Shown here one piece after another: positions 18,261-25,756 of a stretch of DNA of 64,000 nucleotides. The notes beneath the pieces were generated by a model that was given only the letters and a program-made list of their open reading frames with translations, did no database searches and had not been told where the DNA came from. Positions within the stretch are counted from its first letter, which is position 1; each line of letters begins with the position of its first letter. The position numbers and the translations under genes were made by a program. This DNA is from GCA-2683825 sp965662355 (GTDB lineage: Bacteria > Planctomycetota > UBA1135 > GCA-002686595). The DNA lies in assembly GCA_965662355.1 (NCBI GenBank), contig CBFIHP010000007.1, forward strand, positions 62,001 through 126,000, written 5' to 3'.

Positions 18261-18294
18261 TTGCGTCGAGAGTGTTCGATCACTCCCGACGCAA
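18261..18294. terminator. Hairpin between convergent genes
   Basis: An 8-bp perfect stem TTGCGTCG/CGACGCAA continues, after one mismatch, into G-AGTG/CACT-C around a six-base loop. It lies midway between the stop codons of the FGE-like gene and valS, where a bidirectional terminator would be expected. No T-tract follows on either side, so intrinsic termination would be inefficient. Confidence 0.5.
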
Positions 18295-18299
18295 GGCGC

Positions 18300-21008
18300 T
18301 CACTCCAACCCGGCCAGGTTGCGCTCTAGCAGTTCGAGCTCGCGTTTCATCTCCTCGCAGCGCGTCTTCTCGGCTTCAACGACTTCCGGATCGGCACCGC
18401 GCAGGAACCCCTGGTTCTTCAACTTGCCCTCGGTGGCCCGCAGCCCCTTCCCCAGCTTCTCGACACGCCGCTTCAGAGTCGCACCGAGTTCCCCCAGATC
18501 CACATCCGCTCCCAGGGGGATGAACACCTCGAACGAACCGGCGATCGCGACCGCCGAGGACCCGGGACGTTCGGCGGACGCATGGATCACCAGGGACTCT
18601 AGATGGGCCAGGGCCTTGGCGCGAACGGCGCAGGCCTCGAGGACGGAACGATCGGAATCGTCCGGAGCCGCGACGATGGCGTACAGGGGTTTGCGATCGC
18701 CGATCGTGGTCAAGGCGCGAACCGAGCGCACGGCGTGCACGAGGCCCTGGAGAAGTTCGATCTCGGCCTCGGCAGCGGCGTCCTCGCGCCCGGCAGTTTC
18801 CAGCCAGGCGGAGCTGATCAGCATGCCCTCACCACTTCCCTTGGGACGGGTCTCGGCACACGCCTTCCAGAGAATCTCGGTCTGGAAGGGCATGATGGGA
18901 TGCAGCAGGGCCAACCAACCGTTGAGGGTCGTGGCCAGCGTGTGACGGGCACGTGCGGCGGACTCGTCATCCGCCTCCAAACGCGACTTCACCAGCTCCA
19001 GATACCAGTCACAGAAGTCGTTCCAGACGAAACGATACAGCACCGTCGCAGCATCGTTGAAGCGGTACTGCTCGTAGGCCTCGGTGACCTCGCTCGTCGT
19101 GCGGGCGAGGCGTGAGAGGATCCAGCGGTCCTCGAGGGCCCAGCTTTCGTCCGGCGCAGGGGCGTTGTCGGGGTCGTAGCTTTCGAGGTGCCCGAGAGCG
19201 AAGCGCACCGCGTTCCATACCTTGTTGGTGAAGCGCCGGCCCATCTCGAAGCGATCCTCCGACAGCTTGACGTCCTGCCCTTCCCGCGTGAGCAACACGA
19301 GACTCATGCGCACGGCGTCCGCGCCGTACTGTTCGATCATGTCGATCGGATCGATGCCGTTGCCGGCGCTCTTCGACATGCGCTTGCCCTTGCCATCGAG
19401 CACGGTGGCGTGCACATAGCACGTCGAGAAGGGGCAACGCTCCTCCATGGGCAGGTGATCGAGGAACTCGTAGCCAGCCATCACCATGCGCGCCACCCAC
19501 AGGTAGATGATCTCGCGCGCGGTCGAAAGAAAGTGCGTCGAATAGAAGCGCTTCAGGTCCGGTGTCTTGTCCGGCCAACCCAGGGTTGCGAAGGGCCACA
19601 GCCACGACGACGCCCACGTGTCCAACACGTCCTCGTCCTGCGACACGATAGGCTTGCCCGTCTGCGGGTGGGCGCTGCCGATTTCCAGATCGTCGCGCGA
19701 AGCGACGGGCACGCCGTCTTCGTCGTACCAAACTGGGATCCGATGCCCCCACCACAACTGACGCGAGACGCACCAGTCCTGCACGTTCTCGAGCCAATCG
19801 AGATAGACCTTGGTCCAGCGCTCGGGACGGAAATTGAGGCTGCCGTTCTTGACCGCCTCGATGGCAGGCACGGCCAAGGGTCCCATCTTCACGAACCACT
19901 GCTCGCTGACGAGTGGCTCGATCAGGCTCTTCGAGCGATCGGAGATAGGCACGTTGTGTTGATAGGTCTCGGTCTTTTCCAGGAGACCGAGACCGTCCAT
20001 CTGGGCCACGACTTGCTTGCGCGCCGCTTCGCGCGAGAGTCCGGCGAAGGGGCCCGCGTTCTCGTTCAGCTTGCCGTCCTTCTCGAGGATGTTGATCACC
20101 GGTAGACCGGCGCGTTGACCGCGTTCGTAGTCGGCGGGATCGTGACCGGGGGTCAGCTTGACCGCCCCCGTGCCAAAGCCCTTGTCCACGGTATCGTCGG
20201 CGACGATGGGAATCTCGCGGTCGACGAAGGGCAACAGCACGTGCTTGCCCACGAGGCCCTTGTAGCGCTCGTCTTCGGGATGCACCGCGACACCGGTGTC
20301 CCCCAGCATCGTCTCCGGCCGGGTCGTGGCCACGATCAAGTGCACGTCGCTGTCCTTCACCGGGTACTTCAGGAAGTACATCTTGCCCTTCAACGGAGTC
20401 ATCTCGACTTCGTCGTCCGACACGGCGGTTTGCAGGACGCAGTCCCAGTTCACGATCCGCGCGCCACGATAGACGAGCCCCTTCTCCCACAATCGCACGA
20501 AGGCCTCGCGCACGGCGCGCGACATGTGCGGCTCGAAGGTGAAGCGGGTGCGCGTCCAGTCGCAGGACGAGCCCAGGCGGCGGTACTGCTCGAGGATCTT
20601 GTTGCCGTGAATCTCCTTCCACTCCCAGATCTTCTCGACGAAAGCCTCGCGACCGAGATCCTGGCGCGTCTTGCCCTGCTCTTGGTAGAGCTTCTTCTCG
20701 ACGACGGCCTGGGTTGCGATGCCGGCGTGGTCGGTACCGGGCAACCAGAGCGCGTCGCGACCGCGCATGCGCTGAAAGCGGATCACGATGTCCTGCAGGG
20801 TACCGTTCAAGGCGTGGCCCATGTGCAGGACCCCCGTAACGTTGGGCGGGGGGATCATGATCACGTAGGGTTCGCGCCCCCCGGGATCCTCTGCGGGGGT
20901 GAAGGCACCCTGGTCTGTCCAGGCCTGGTAGATCTCGGCTTCGTGGGCGTGCGGGTCGTAGCGTGAGTCGAGTTTCATGGCGGTCGTCGCCGTTTCGCGG
21001 GCCGCCAT
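18300..21008 (-). CDS. valS: Valyl-tRNA synthetase
   Basis: 902 residues, the normal length for bacterial ValRS. Class I signatures are visible: 'PPPNVTGVLHMGHAL' (HIGH motif at 62-65) and 'GKRMSKSAGNGIDP' (KMSKS). The CP1 editing domain contains 'ATTRPETMLGDTGVAVHP'. The C-terminal 65 residues form the expected coiled-coil tRNA-binding arm. It charges tRNA-Val and hydrolyses mischarged Thr-tRNA. The ATG at 21008 has GAAGGG upstream; an in-frame ATG at 20978 is the alternative and would shorten the protein by ten residues. The 77-bp gap to the RmlD-like gene upstream allows co-transcription. Confidence 0.97.
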   Translation of the reverse strand: MAARETATTAMKLDSRYDPHAHEAEIYQAWTDQGAFTPAEDPGGREPYVIMIPPPNVTGVLHMGHALNGTLQDIVIRFQRMRGRDALWLPGTDHAGIATQAVVEKKLYQEQGKTRQDLGREAFVEKIWEWKEIHGNKILEQYRRLGSSCDWTRTRFTFEPHMSRAVREAFVRLWEKGLVYRGARIVNWDCVLQTAVSDDEVEMTPLKGKMYFLKYPVKDSDVHLIVATTRPETMLGDTGVAVHPEDERYKGLVGKHVLLPFVDREIPIVADDTVDKGFGTGAVKLTPGHDPADYERGQRAGLPVINILEKDGKLNENAGPFAGLSREAARKQVVAQMDGLGLLEKTETYQHNVPISDRSKSLIEPLVSEQWFVKMGPLAVPAIEAVKNGSLNFRPERWTKVYLDWLENVQDWCVSRQLWWGHRIPVWYDEDGVPVASRDDLEIGSAHPQTGKPIVSQDEDVLDTWASSWLWPFATLGWPDKTPDLKRFYSTHFLSTAREIIYLWVARMVMAGYEFLDHLPMEERCPFSTCYVHATVLDGKGKRMSKSAGNGIDPIDMIEQYGADAVRMSLVLLTREGQDVKLSEDRFEMGRRFTNKVWNAVRFALGHLESYDPDNAPAPDESWALEDRWILSRLARTTSEVTEAYEQYRFNDAATVLYRFVWNDFCDWYLELVKSRLEADDESAARARHTLATTLNGWLALLHPIMPFQTEILWKACAETRPKGSGEGMLISSAWLETAGREDAAAEAEIELLQGLVHAVRSVRALTTIGDRKPLYAIVAAPDDSDRSVLEACAVRAKALAHLESLVIHASAERPGSSAVAIAGSFEVFIPLGADVDLGELGATLKRRVEKLGKGLRATEGKLKNQGFLRGADPEVVEAEKTRCEEMKRELELLERNLAGLE

Positions 21009-21085
21009 TACGGCCCTTCACGAAACGGGGGCGCCCACTTCAACCGGCGCGCCACGGAGCGTCAAGGAAGCTCGGTATCTCGGTA

Positions 21086-22000
21086 TCAACCGAGAACGTC
21101 GGAGACGCCCCGTAGCGGGCTCGCGAGGAGGGCGCTCGCGGCGCTCGCCTCCAAGCTGACGTCGGCCGGTCGCACCCGCTCGAGGCCGCGATCCGCGCGC
21201 ACCCCTTCCCGGATGGCTTGCGCGATCGCGTCATCATCGTCACCGCGCTGGCGCAGGATCGCGCGGGCGAGCTGGGCGCGGGAAACGCGTTCGGGACCCG
21301 CGACGTGCAGGAGGCCGCAGGCGTCACCGAGACACAGCTCGACGAGGGCCGTCGCGGCCTCGCTCACCTCCAAGGGCGTGCGCCACTCGTCCGTGAAGAG
21401 GGTCGGTGTCTCGTCGCGCCCGAGAGCGGCCACGAGGGCATCGGAAGCCCCGAGCCCACGCCCGAACGAATCGCCGTAGAGCAGCGGCAGACGGCAGACG
21501 AGCGCATCGGGATTGGCCTGCAACACGCGCTCTTCGCCCTCCGCCTTGGACTGTCCGTAGACCGACAGTGGATGCGGAGGATCCTCGGTCACGTAGCGCT
21601 CGCCCCGGGGGGGCGCGCCGCCGAAGACCAGGTCGCTCGAGACGTGGACGATCCGCGCCCCATAGCTTCGCGCCAGACGCGCGAGGCCCCCGGGCATTGC
21701 ACCGTTGATCTCACGCGCAGCGTCCGGTTCGCGCTCGCAATCGGCCATGCGACTCATCGCCGCGGCGACGATGACCCCCGTCGGCTGCGTGTTGGAGAAG
21801 AGCCGCACGTTTTCGATGGCCTTGTGTCCCTCCCAAACCACCGACCGGGCATTTTGGGGCAGCGCTACCGGATGGCGCTCGGGGTGGCGACAGGCGGCGA
21901 AAACGCGCTCGAAGCGCTCCGCTCCGGCTCGCACGAGGTGTGCGCCGAGAAAGCCGCTGGAGCCCAGCACCAGGAGGGTCGATCGTGAAACTTCGCTCAC
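21086..22000 (-). CDS. RmlD-like NAD(P)-dependent sugar-nucleotide reductase/epimerase
   Basis: 304 residues with a GTG start at 22000. It is an extended short-chain dehydrogenase: the Rossmann 'GSSGFLGAHLV' is at the N-terminus, the catalytic Ser is in 'VHVSSDLVFGG', and the Tyr-Lys pair is in 'YGQSK'. The closest relatives are dTDP-4-dehydrorhamnose reductases (RmlD) and MAT2B-like proteins. No rhamnose genes flank it, so the substrate is uncertain. The proline-rich 'GGAPPRGERYVTEDPPHPLSVYG' region is typical of RmlD. The gene diverges from the lipid kinase gene at 22091 across a 90-bp gap that must hold both promoters. Confidence 0.8.
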   Translation of the reverse strand: MSEVSRSTLLVLGSSGFLGAHLVRAGAERFERVFAACRHPERHPVALPQNARSVVWEGHKAIENVRLFSNTQPTGVIVAAAMSRMADCEREPDAAREINGAMPGGLARLARSYGARIVHVSSDLVFGGAPPRGERYVTEDPPHPLSVYGQSKAEGEERVLQANPDALVCRLPLLYGDSFGRGLGASDALVAALGRDETPTLFTDEWRTPLEVSEAATALVELCLGDACGLLHVAGPERVSRAQLARAILRQRGDDDDAIAQAIREGVRADRGLERVRPADVSLEASAASALLASPLRGVSDVLG

Positions 22001-22090
22001 AGCGGAACTCTAGCCCGCAAGGCCTTGCAACCGTTAGGGTGTCCACCTGGTTTGGTGAATGCACACCCCGATTCCCCCTCCCCGGCGACC

Positions 22091-22984
22091 ATGAGCTCGC
22101 TGGGTGCAGCCCCCTACAAGCGCGCTGTCGTCGTCGTGAACCCGATCTCGGGCCGCGGCCAGGGTGTCGCCGCAGCCGTCGAGTTGCAAAACGGCCTGCG
22201 CGAACGTGGGGTCCACGTGGACATGCTGGAGACCCGTGCGCGTGGACATGCCTTCACCGAACTCCGTAGCCTGAAGGAGCGCGTCGATCTCGTCGTTGCG
22301 GTCGGGGGCGATGGAACCCTGCGCGAGGTCTTCGACGGCCTGGTGGATCCGGAAACCGCAGTGGCGTTGCTCCCCTACGGAACGGCCAACGTGCTCGCAC
22401 AGATGCTGGGGCTTCCGCGCGATGTGCATCATGCACTGGACATCATCTGCACCGGTCACGTGCAGAACATCGACACCGCCCGCGTGAATGGCAACCTCTC
22501 GTCCTCCTGCACCGGAGTCGGCTTCGACGCTTACACCGTACGCGCCGTCGAGCGCCGCCGAAACGGGCCGATCACGAAGTGGAACTACGTGCGCGCGATC
22601 GCAGGCGAGATCGTTCACTATTGCCATCCGAAACTCTCGGTCGAAATCGACGGCACCAAGGTGAAGGGCACTTTTGCCTTCTGTCTCGTCGCGAACACGA
22701 AGGAGTATGGTGGCTTTCTGAAGTTGGACCCCGAGGCCAAACTGGACGATCGCCAGTTCGAGGTCTACCTGTTTCCGGCCGCCGGTTGGCCGGGGTTGAT
22801 CCGTGGGCTGGTGCACGGAACCCTCAAGCACCTCCCGGGAGCCGGGGTCGAGATGCGCCGCGGGCAATCGGTGCGCGTCACGGCGGAGGAGCCCTGTCCT
22901 TTTCAGATCGACGGTGATCTAGGTGGAGAAACCCCGCTCGAGCTGGAGTTGATGCCTAACCAGTACCGTCTGCTGGTACCGTAG
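22091..22984 (+). CDS. Diacylglycerol kinase-family lipid kinase
   Basis: 297 residues from an ATG at 22091, chosen because the conserved fold starts directly after it. DAGKc-domain motifs are clear: 'VVVNPISGRGQG', 'VAVGGDGTLREVFDGL' (nucleotide-binding GGDGT) and 'LLPYGTANVLAQMLGLP'. The C-terminal beta-sandwich with 'CPFQIDGDLGGETPLELEL' is as in YegS/DgkB proteins. Family members phosphorylate diacylglycerol, sphingoid or related lipids with ATP; the exact substrate cannot be read from sequence. kdsA starts 5 bp downstream, so the two are likely one transcript, linking the kinase to envelope lipid metabolism. Confidence 0.88.
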   Translation: MSSLGAAPYKRAVVVVNPISGRGQGVAAAVELQNGLRERGVHVDMLETRARGHAFTELRSLKERVDLVVAVGGDGTLREVFDGLVDPETAVALLPYGTANVLAQMLGLPRDVHHALDIICTGHVQNIDTARVNGNLSSSCTGVGFDAYTVRAVERRRNGPITKWNYVRAIAGEIVHYCHPKLSVEIDGTKVKGTFAFCLVANTKEYGGFLKLDPEAKLDDRQFEVYLFPAAGWPGLIRGLVHGTLKHLPGAGVEMRRGQSVRVTAEEPCPFQIDGDLGGETPLELELMPNQYRLLVP

Positions 22985-22989
22985 CGCCC

Positions 22990-23814
22990 ATGGCAACCCG
23001 TCCCACCGTTCAGATCGCCGATCGCAGTGTCGGCGGAGGCTCGCTCTTTCTGATCGCCGGCCCCTGCGTACTCGAGAACAGGGAACTGGCGCTGCGCATC
23101 GCCGGCGAGCTGGCCGAGCTGACCGCGGCCCGAGACCTTCCTTTCGTGTTCAAGGCCAGCTTCGACAAGGCCAACCGCACCAGTGTGAAGGGCGTTCGCG
23201 GACCGGGTATGGAGGCGGGGTTGGAGCTCCTGGCCGAAGTACGCGAGAAGACCGGGGTGCCGGTTCTCACCGACGTGCACCTGCCCGAGCAGTGCGGTCC
23301 TGCCGCCGAGCATGTCGACGTGCTGCAGATCCCGGCCTTCCTGTGTCGGCAAACCGACCTCTTGCTGGCGGCCGCGGAGACGGGCAAGACGATCAACGTC
23401 AAGAAGGGTCAATTCCTCGCGCCCTGGGACATGCGCTTCGTGACGGAAAAGTGTGCCTCCACGGGCAACCGCAACCTGCTCGTCACGGAACGGGGCTCGT
23501 TCTTCGGCTACGGGCGGCTCGTCGTGGACATGGACGGCTTGCGCGACCTGTCCGCCACCGGCTTTCCGGTGGTCTTCGACGCCACGCATTCCGTTCAGCG
23601 ACCCGGTAGCGGCGAAGGCAAGACGGGCGGCGATCGCGAAGGCGTCCCGGCCCTCGCCCGGGCGGCGGTCGCGACGGGCAACGTGGACGGACTCTTCTTC
23701 GAGGTCCACCCCGACCCTGAGTCCTCCCCCTCCGACGGAGCCAACATGGTCCGCCTCGAACAATTTGCGGACGTGCTCGACGGGGTATTGCGCATCCACC
23801 GGGCCCGGGAATAG
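22990..23814 (+). CDS. kdsA: 3-deoxy-8-phosphooctulonate synthase (KDO-8-phosphate synthase)
   Basis: 274 residues, the family length. It contains 'KASFDKANRTSVKGVRGPG', 'VPVLTDVH', 'QIPAFLCRQTDLL', 'NVKKGQFLAPWDM', 'VFDATHSVQRPG' and 'FFEVHPDPESSPSDG'. These are the phosphoenolpyruvate and arabinose-5-phosphate binding segments of KdsA rather than of AroF-type DAHP synthase. The substitution 'NVKKGQ' with Asn matches metal-independent KdsA enzymes, while metal-dependent ones have Cys near the N-terminus; this is a family-knowledge call. It makes KDO-8-P for the inner core of lipopolysaccharide and so implies an outer membrane with LPS. It follows the lipid kinase by 5 bp. Confidence 0.96.
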   Translation: MATRPTVQIADRSVGGGSLFLIAGPCVLENRELALRIAGELAELTAARDLPFVFKASFDKANRTSVKGVRGPGMEAGLELLAEVREKTGVPVLTDVHLPEQCGPAAEHVDVLQIPAFLCRQTDLLLAAAETGKTINVKKGQFLAPWDMRFVTEKCASTGNRNLLVTERGSFFGYGRLVVDMDGLRDLSATGFPVVFDATHSVQRPGSGEGKTGGDREGVPALARAAVATGNVDGLFFEVHPDPESSPSDGANMVRLEQFADVLDGVLRIHRARE

Positions 23815-23845
23815 CCCGGGACGGAAATGGGGCTGCGACCGGCTA

Positions 23846-23888
23846 CAGGGCCCGGACGAAAGAATTTCGCCTTTTTGGGCTGTCCCTG
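23846..23888 (+). terminator. Possible terminator after kdsA
   Basis: A short hairpin, CGAAA-GAA-TTTCG (23857-23869), is followed by CC and five T. An outer stem CAGGG...CCCTG (23846-23850 with 23884-23888) plus CCC/GGG encloses it. It starts 31 bases after the kdsA stop codon. The stem is short, so efficiency is uncertain. Confidence 0.4.
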
Positions 23889-24037
23889 GGGCGGATTTTG
23901 GTCTCAAATGGCGGCGCCATAAGCTGCTTATCAACAACGGTTTACGGCACTTCATTGCTCTAGGAAATAGGTTTTCAGACGCCCGATTTGCCTTTTGCGA
24001 ATTCCTGGGTATGTTTCCCTCGCTCCCAAACGATGGC

Positions 24038-24115
24038 ACGACAAGGGCAAACCAGTCGAGAGGCTGGGGCGCAAAGCCACGGGCCCCTCCGGGCAGCCGA
24101 GCTACCGAATGTCGT
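24038..24115 (+). promoter_or_regulatory. Cyclic-di-GMP-I (GEMM-I) riboswitch aptamer
   Basis: The sequence follows the GEMM-I consensus in order. P1 is ACGACA (24038-24043) with TGTCGT (24110-24115). Then comes AGGGCAAACC, followed by a 6-bp stem CCAGTC/GGCTGG closed by a GAGA tetraloop (GNRA class, 24058-24061). Next are the invariant GCGCAAAGCC, a GC-rich arm, and the GGCAGC/GCTACC hairpin (24092-24106, one C-A mismatch). The GNRA loop and the GCAAAGCC segment are the family's defining elements. The aptamer binds cyclic di-GMP. No recognisable protein gene follows on the plus strand; the downstream gene on the minus strand encodes a sigma-28-like factor. The DNA just upstream (about 23925-24010) is unusually AT-rich for this window and may hold the promoter. 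Confidence 0.9.
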
Positions 24116-24659
24116 CGACCCTCCCGGGCGTCATCCGATGGGGCAAAACGGGCTTCGAGCCCGCTCCGGTAAGAGCCGATCCGAACCTCCTGATGCCCCG
24201 TGGGGCAAAGGAGCGGAACGAACTCCCCGCGGGCGGAGGAGGGCCCATGCGAACGCATTCATTCACATGTCGAAAAGGCCCCAAAAGTGGACGACTCGAA
24301 AACGGGATCGTCTCGAAAGTAGCGCCACGCGACGAAAATCTTTGCGTTCGCCCCTTCACACCCTGGTCACCACCAACACCCAAAGAGTCCGGAGTGAACT
24401 AGAGAACCCCTACGAATACGGCGGGCCCAGTGGGGACCGGGAACGCCGTAGTCGAGGGAGGAGATGCGAGGTCGGAATGCAGATGGGGACCTGCTCTTTC
24501 GACCACCATCCCGCCTATGCCCTTTTTGGGGAAGAAGGGCAATTGCGATTTTTGTTCAACGGGGAGACCCAGAGATGAGGATCGTTGACTCGCGCTAGCG
24601 AGTCCGCAAGGCGGGATCTTCGGGGGCGTGGACTACGGTTCGCGTCCCCGTTTTTTTTT
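24116..24659 (+). ncRNA. Putative structured transcript behind the riboswitch, no convincing ORF
   Basis: Between the aptamer and an intrinsic terminator lie about 540 bases with low-quality, non-typical codon use in every frame. Several local hairpins are seen: CGGGCT-TCG-AGCCCG (24149-24163); CTCC-TGA-TGCCCC-GT-GGGGCA-AA-GGAG (24187-24213); GCCCTT/AAGGGC near 24517-24538; and GACTCGC-GCTA-GCGAGTC (24587-24604). A GGAGGAGGG at 24235-24243 precedes an ATG at 24247 that opens 51 codons ending at 24402. A second frame runs from an ATG at 24267 to 24578 without a ribosome site. Neither looks like a known protein. I read the segment as a c-di-GMP-controlled RNA or a leader for a very small peptide. 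Confidence 0.4.
24621..24659 (+). terminator. Intrinsic terminator, plus strand
   Basis: An 8-bp stem CGGGGGCG/CGTCCCCG (24621-24628 with 24643-24650, one G-T pair) has a 14-base loop and is followed by nine T (24651-24659). The T-run is on the plus strand only, so it ends rightward transcription from the riboswitch region and not the sigma-factor mRNA, whose stop codon lies 13 bases beyond. Confidence 0.85.
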
Positions 24660-24671
24660 GCCGCCGCTCCC

Positions 24672-25451
24672 CTAAGCGTGGAAGCGATCTTTCAAGCGCT
24701 CCAGCAGCCGCGTGTGAATCTTGTACACGCGCGACTCCGACAGGTTCGTGAGCCCGCCGATCTCGCGCATCGAAAGTTCCTCCCAGTAGCGCAGATACAC
24801 GATCCGCGACTCGAGCTCGGTCATCTTCTGGGCCATGAGGCGCATGAGCTCCGTACGCGTGAGGCTCTCCCCGATCACCGATTCCCGTGGATCCGCGACG
24901 ACCTCGAGGGTTATGGGTTCGTCCCTGCGGTAGTTGTTCGTGTTGTTCGCGCCGGGCAGTCCGATGCCGAAGAGAAGCTCGAATTCCTCGACGGAGAGGC
25001 CCATGGCGAGGGCCACTTCTTCGTCGAAAGGTTCGCGCTCGAGATTGGCCCGGAGGCGCTCCAGGGTGCGCTTTTTCTCCTCGACACGCTGGCGCCAGGG
25101 GCGCGGCAACCAGTCCTGGCTGCGCAGCTCGTCGAGGATGGCGCCACGGATACGGGTATCCGCGTAGGTTTGGAATCGGACGCGTCGGGCAGGGTCGTAG
25201 CTCGCAATGGCCCCCATGAGACCGACGTTGCCAGCCGTTAGCAGGTCACCGCGGTCCACGAAGCGGGGTAGGCGGGCAGAGAAGCTCGCCACGGCCACGC
25301 GTACGAGGCGCTGATAGTCCTCGACGAGGAGGTTGCGCGCGTCATCGGTGGGCGAACGCCAATAGGAATTCCAAAGCGCCTCGGTCTTCGAGACGACGGC
25401 TGCGGTTGCCCCCCCCTTTGGAAGCTTGCCGGCTAGGACTCGCGTTCGCAT
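24672..25451 (-). CDS. FliA/WhiG-type (sigma-28 family) RNA polymerase sigma factor
   Basis: 259 residues from an ATG at 25451 with AAGGA seven bases upstream. Region 2 is 'FVDRGDLLTAGNVGLMGAIASYDPARRVRFQTYADTRIRGAILDELR', where 'IRGAILDELR' is the mark of the FliA/WhiG/SigB-F-G type. 'SQDWLPRPWRQ' follows, as in FliA, then region 3 and a region 4 helix-turn-helix ('LSMREIGGLTNLSESRVYKIHTRLLERLK'). In other bacteria such factors direct flagellar-late or developmental genes and are held by an anti-sigma factor. No FlgM- or RsiG-like gene is visible here. A hairpin covers its ribosome-binding site. The gene lies tail-to-tail with the cyclic-di-GMP riboswitch transcript. Confidence 0.9.
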   Translation of the reverse strand: MRTRVLAGKLPKGGATAAVVSKTEALWNSYWRSPTDDARNLLVEDYQRLVRVAVASFSARLPRFVDRGDLLTAGNVGLMGAIASYDPARRVRFQTYADTRIRGAILDELRSQDWLPRPWRQRVEEKKRTLERLRANLEREPFDEEVALAMGLSVEEFELLFGIGLPGANNTNNYRRDEPITLEVVADPRESVIGESLTRTELMRLMAQKMTELESRIVYLRYWEELSMREIGGLTNLSESRVYKIHTRLLERLKDRFHA

Positions 25452-25456
25452 TGTTT

Positions 25457-25470
25457 GTTCCTTCGGGAAC
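25457..25470 (-). promoter_or_regulatory. Hairpin over the sigma-factor ribosome-binding site
   Basis: On the mRNA strand GTTCC-CGAA-GGAAC forms a perfect 5-bp stem ending six bases before the ATG at 25451. The AAGGA that acts as Shine-Dalgarno sequence lies inside the 3' half and the loop. The structure could limit translation until melted. Confidence 0.45.
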
Positions 25471-25680
25471 CCCGGTGTTGCGGGCCAAAAGACCAGCATT
25501 GGGCTCCGTTGGGTTCGTCTGAATCCACAAAGTGCGGCCACGTTTCAAGCACTTCTAGCGATGCAAGAGCATTTCCCGAGTGAGCTGGATGGGCAACGCA
25601 CATCAAAACGTGCTCCATTTGATGTTTCGCGCCAATCCAGGAGCGAATTGGTACCGCTCGGGTCAAGACGCTGGCACGTC
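25471..25680. other. Intergenic leader of the sigma-factor gene
   Basis: With the terminator at 25681-25705, this fills the 305-bp gap between ybeY and the sigma factor. It must contain the sigma-factor promoter. I see no clear -35/-10 pair and no ORF with a ribosome site. A TGGCACG at 25671 lacks the TTGC half of a sigma-54 site. Confidence 0.5.
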
Positions 25681-25705
25681 AAAAAAAAACGTGAAAACGG
25701 TCCAC
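25681..25705 (-). terminator. Possible terminator after ybeY
   Basis: On the minus strand GTGGA-CCGTT-TTCAC (5-bp stem with one G-T pair) is followed by G and nine T (25681-25689). It lies about 50 bases after the ybeY stop codon, the correct place to end the purA-to-ybeY operon. The stem is weak, the T-tract strong. Confidence 0.5.
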
Positions 25706-25756
25706 TTCCTGAGTTCGCGTCCCCTTGCGGCGGCTGAAACAGCGCTGGAACGCGGC

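Noticed and set aside
19009..21021. 670-codon open frame overlapping valS on the same strand
   Set aside because: It lies in another frame of valS, has an extreme Arg-rich composition and no motif, and valS is certain.
24034..24050. Sigma-54 promoter at TGGCACG
   Set aside because: No TTGC follows at the right spacing; the bases belong to the riboswitch P1 region. A second TGGCACG at 25671 fails in the same way.
23988..24402. Reading frames that run through the riboswitch aptamer
   Set aside because: Conserved RNA structure explains the sequence; translation of these frames gives no recognisable protein.
24267..24578. A 103-codon frame ending just before the terminator behind the riboswitch
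   Set aside because: No ribosome-binding site precedes its ATG, and composition and codon choice do not resemble neighbours; I kept it only as a note.
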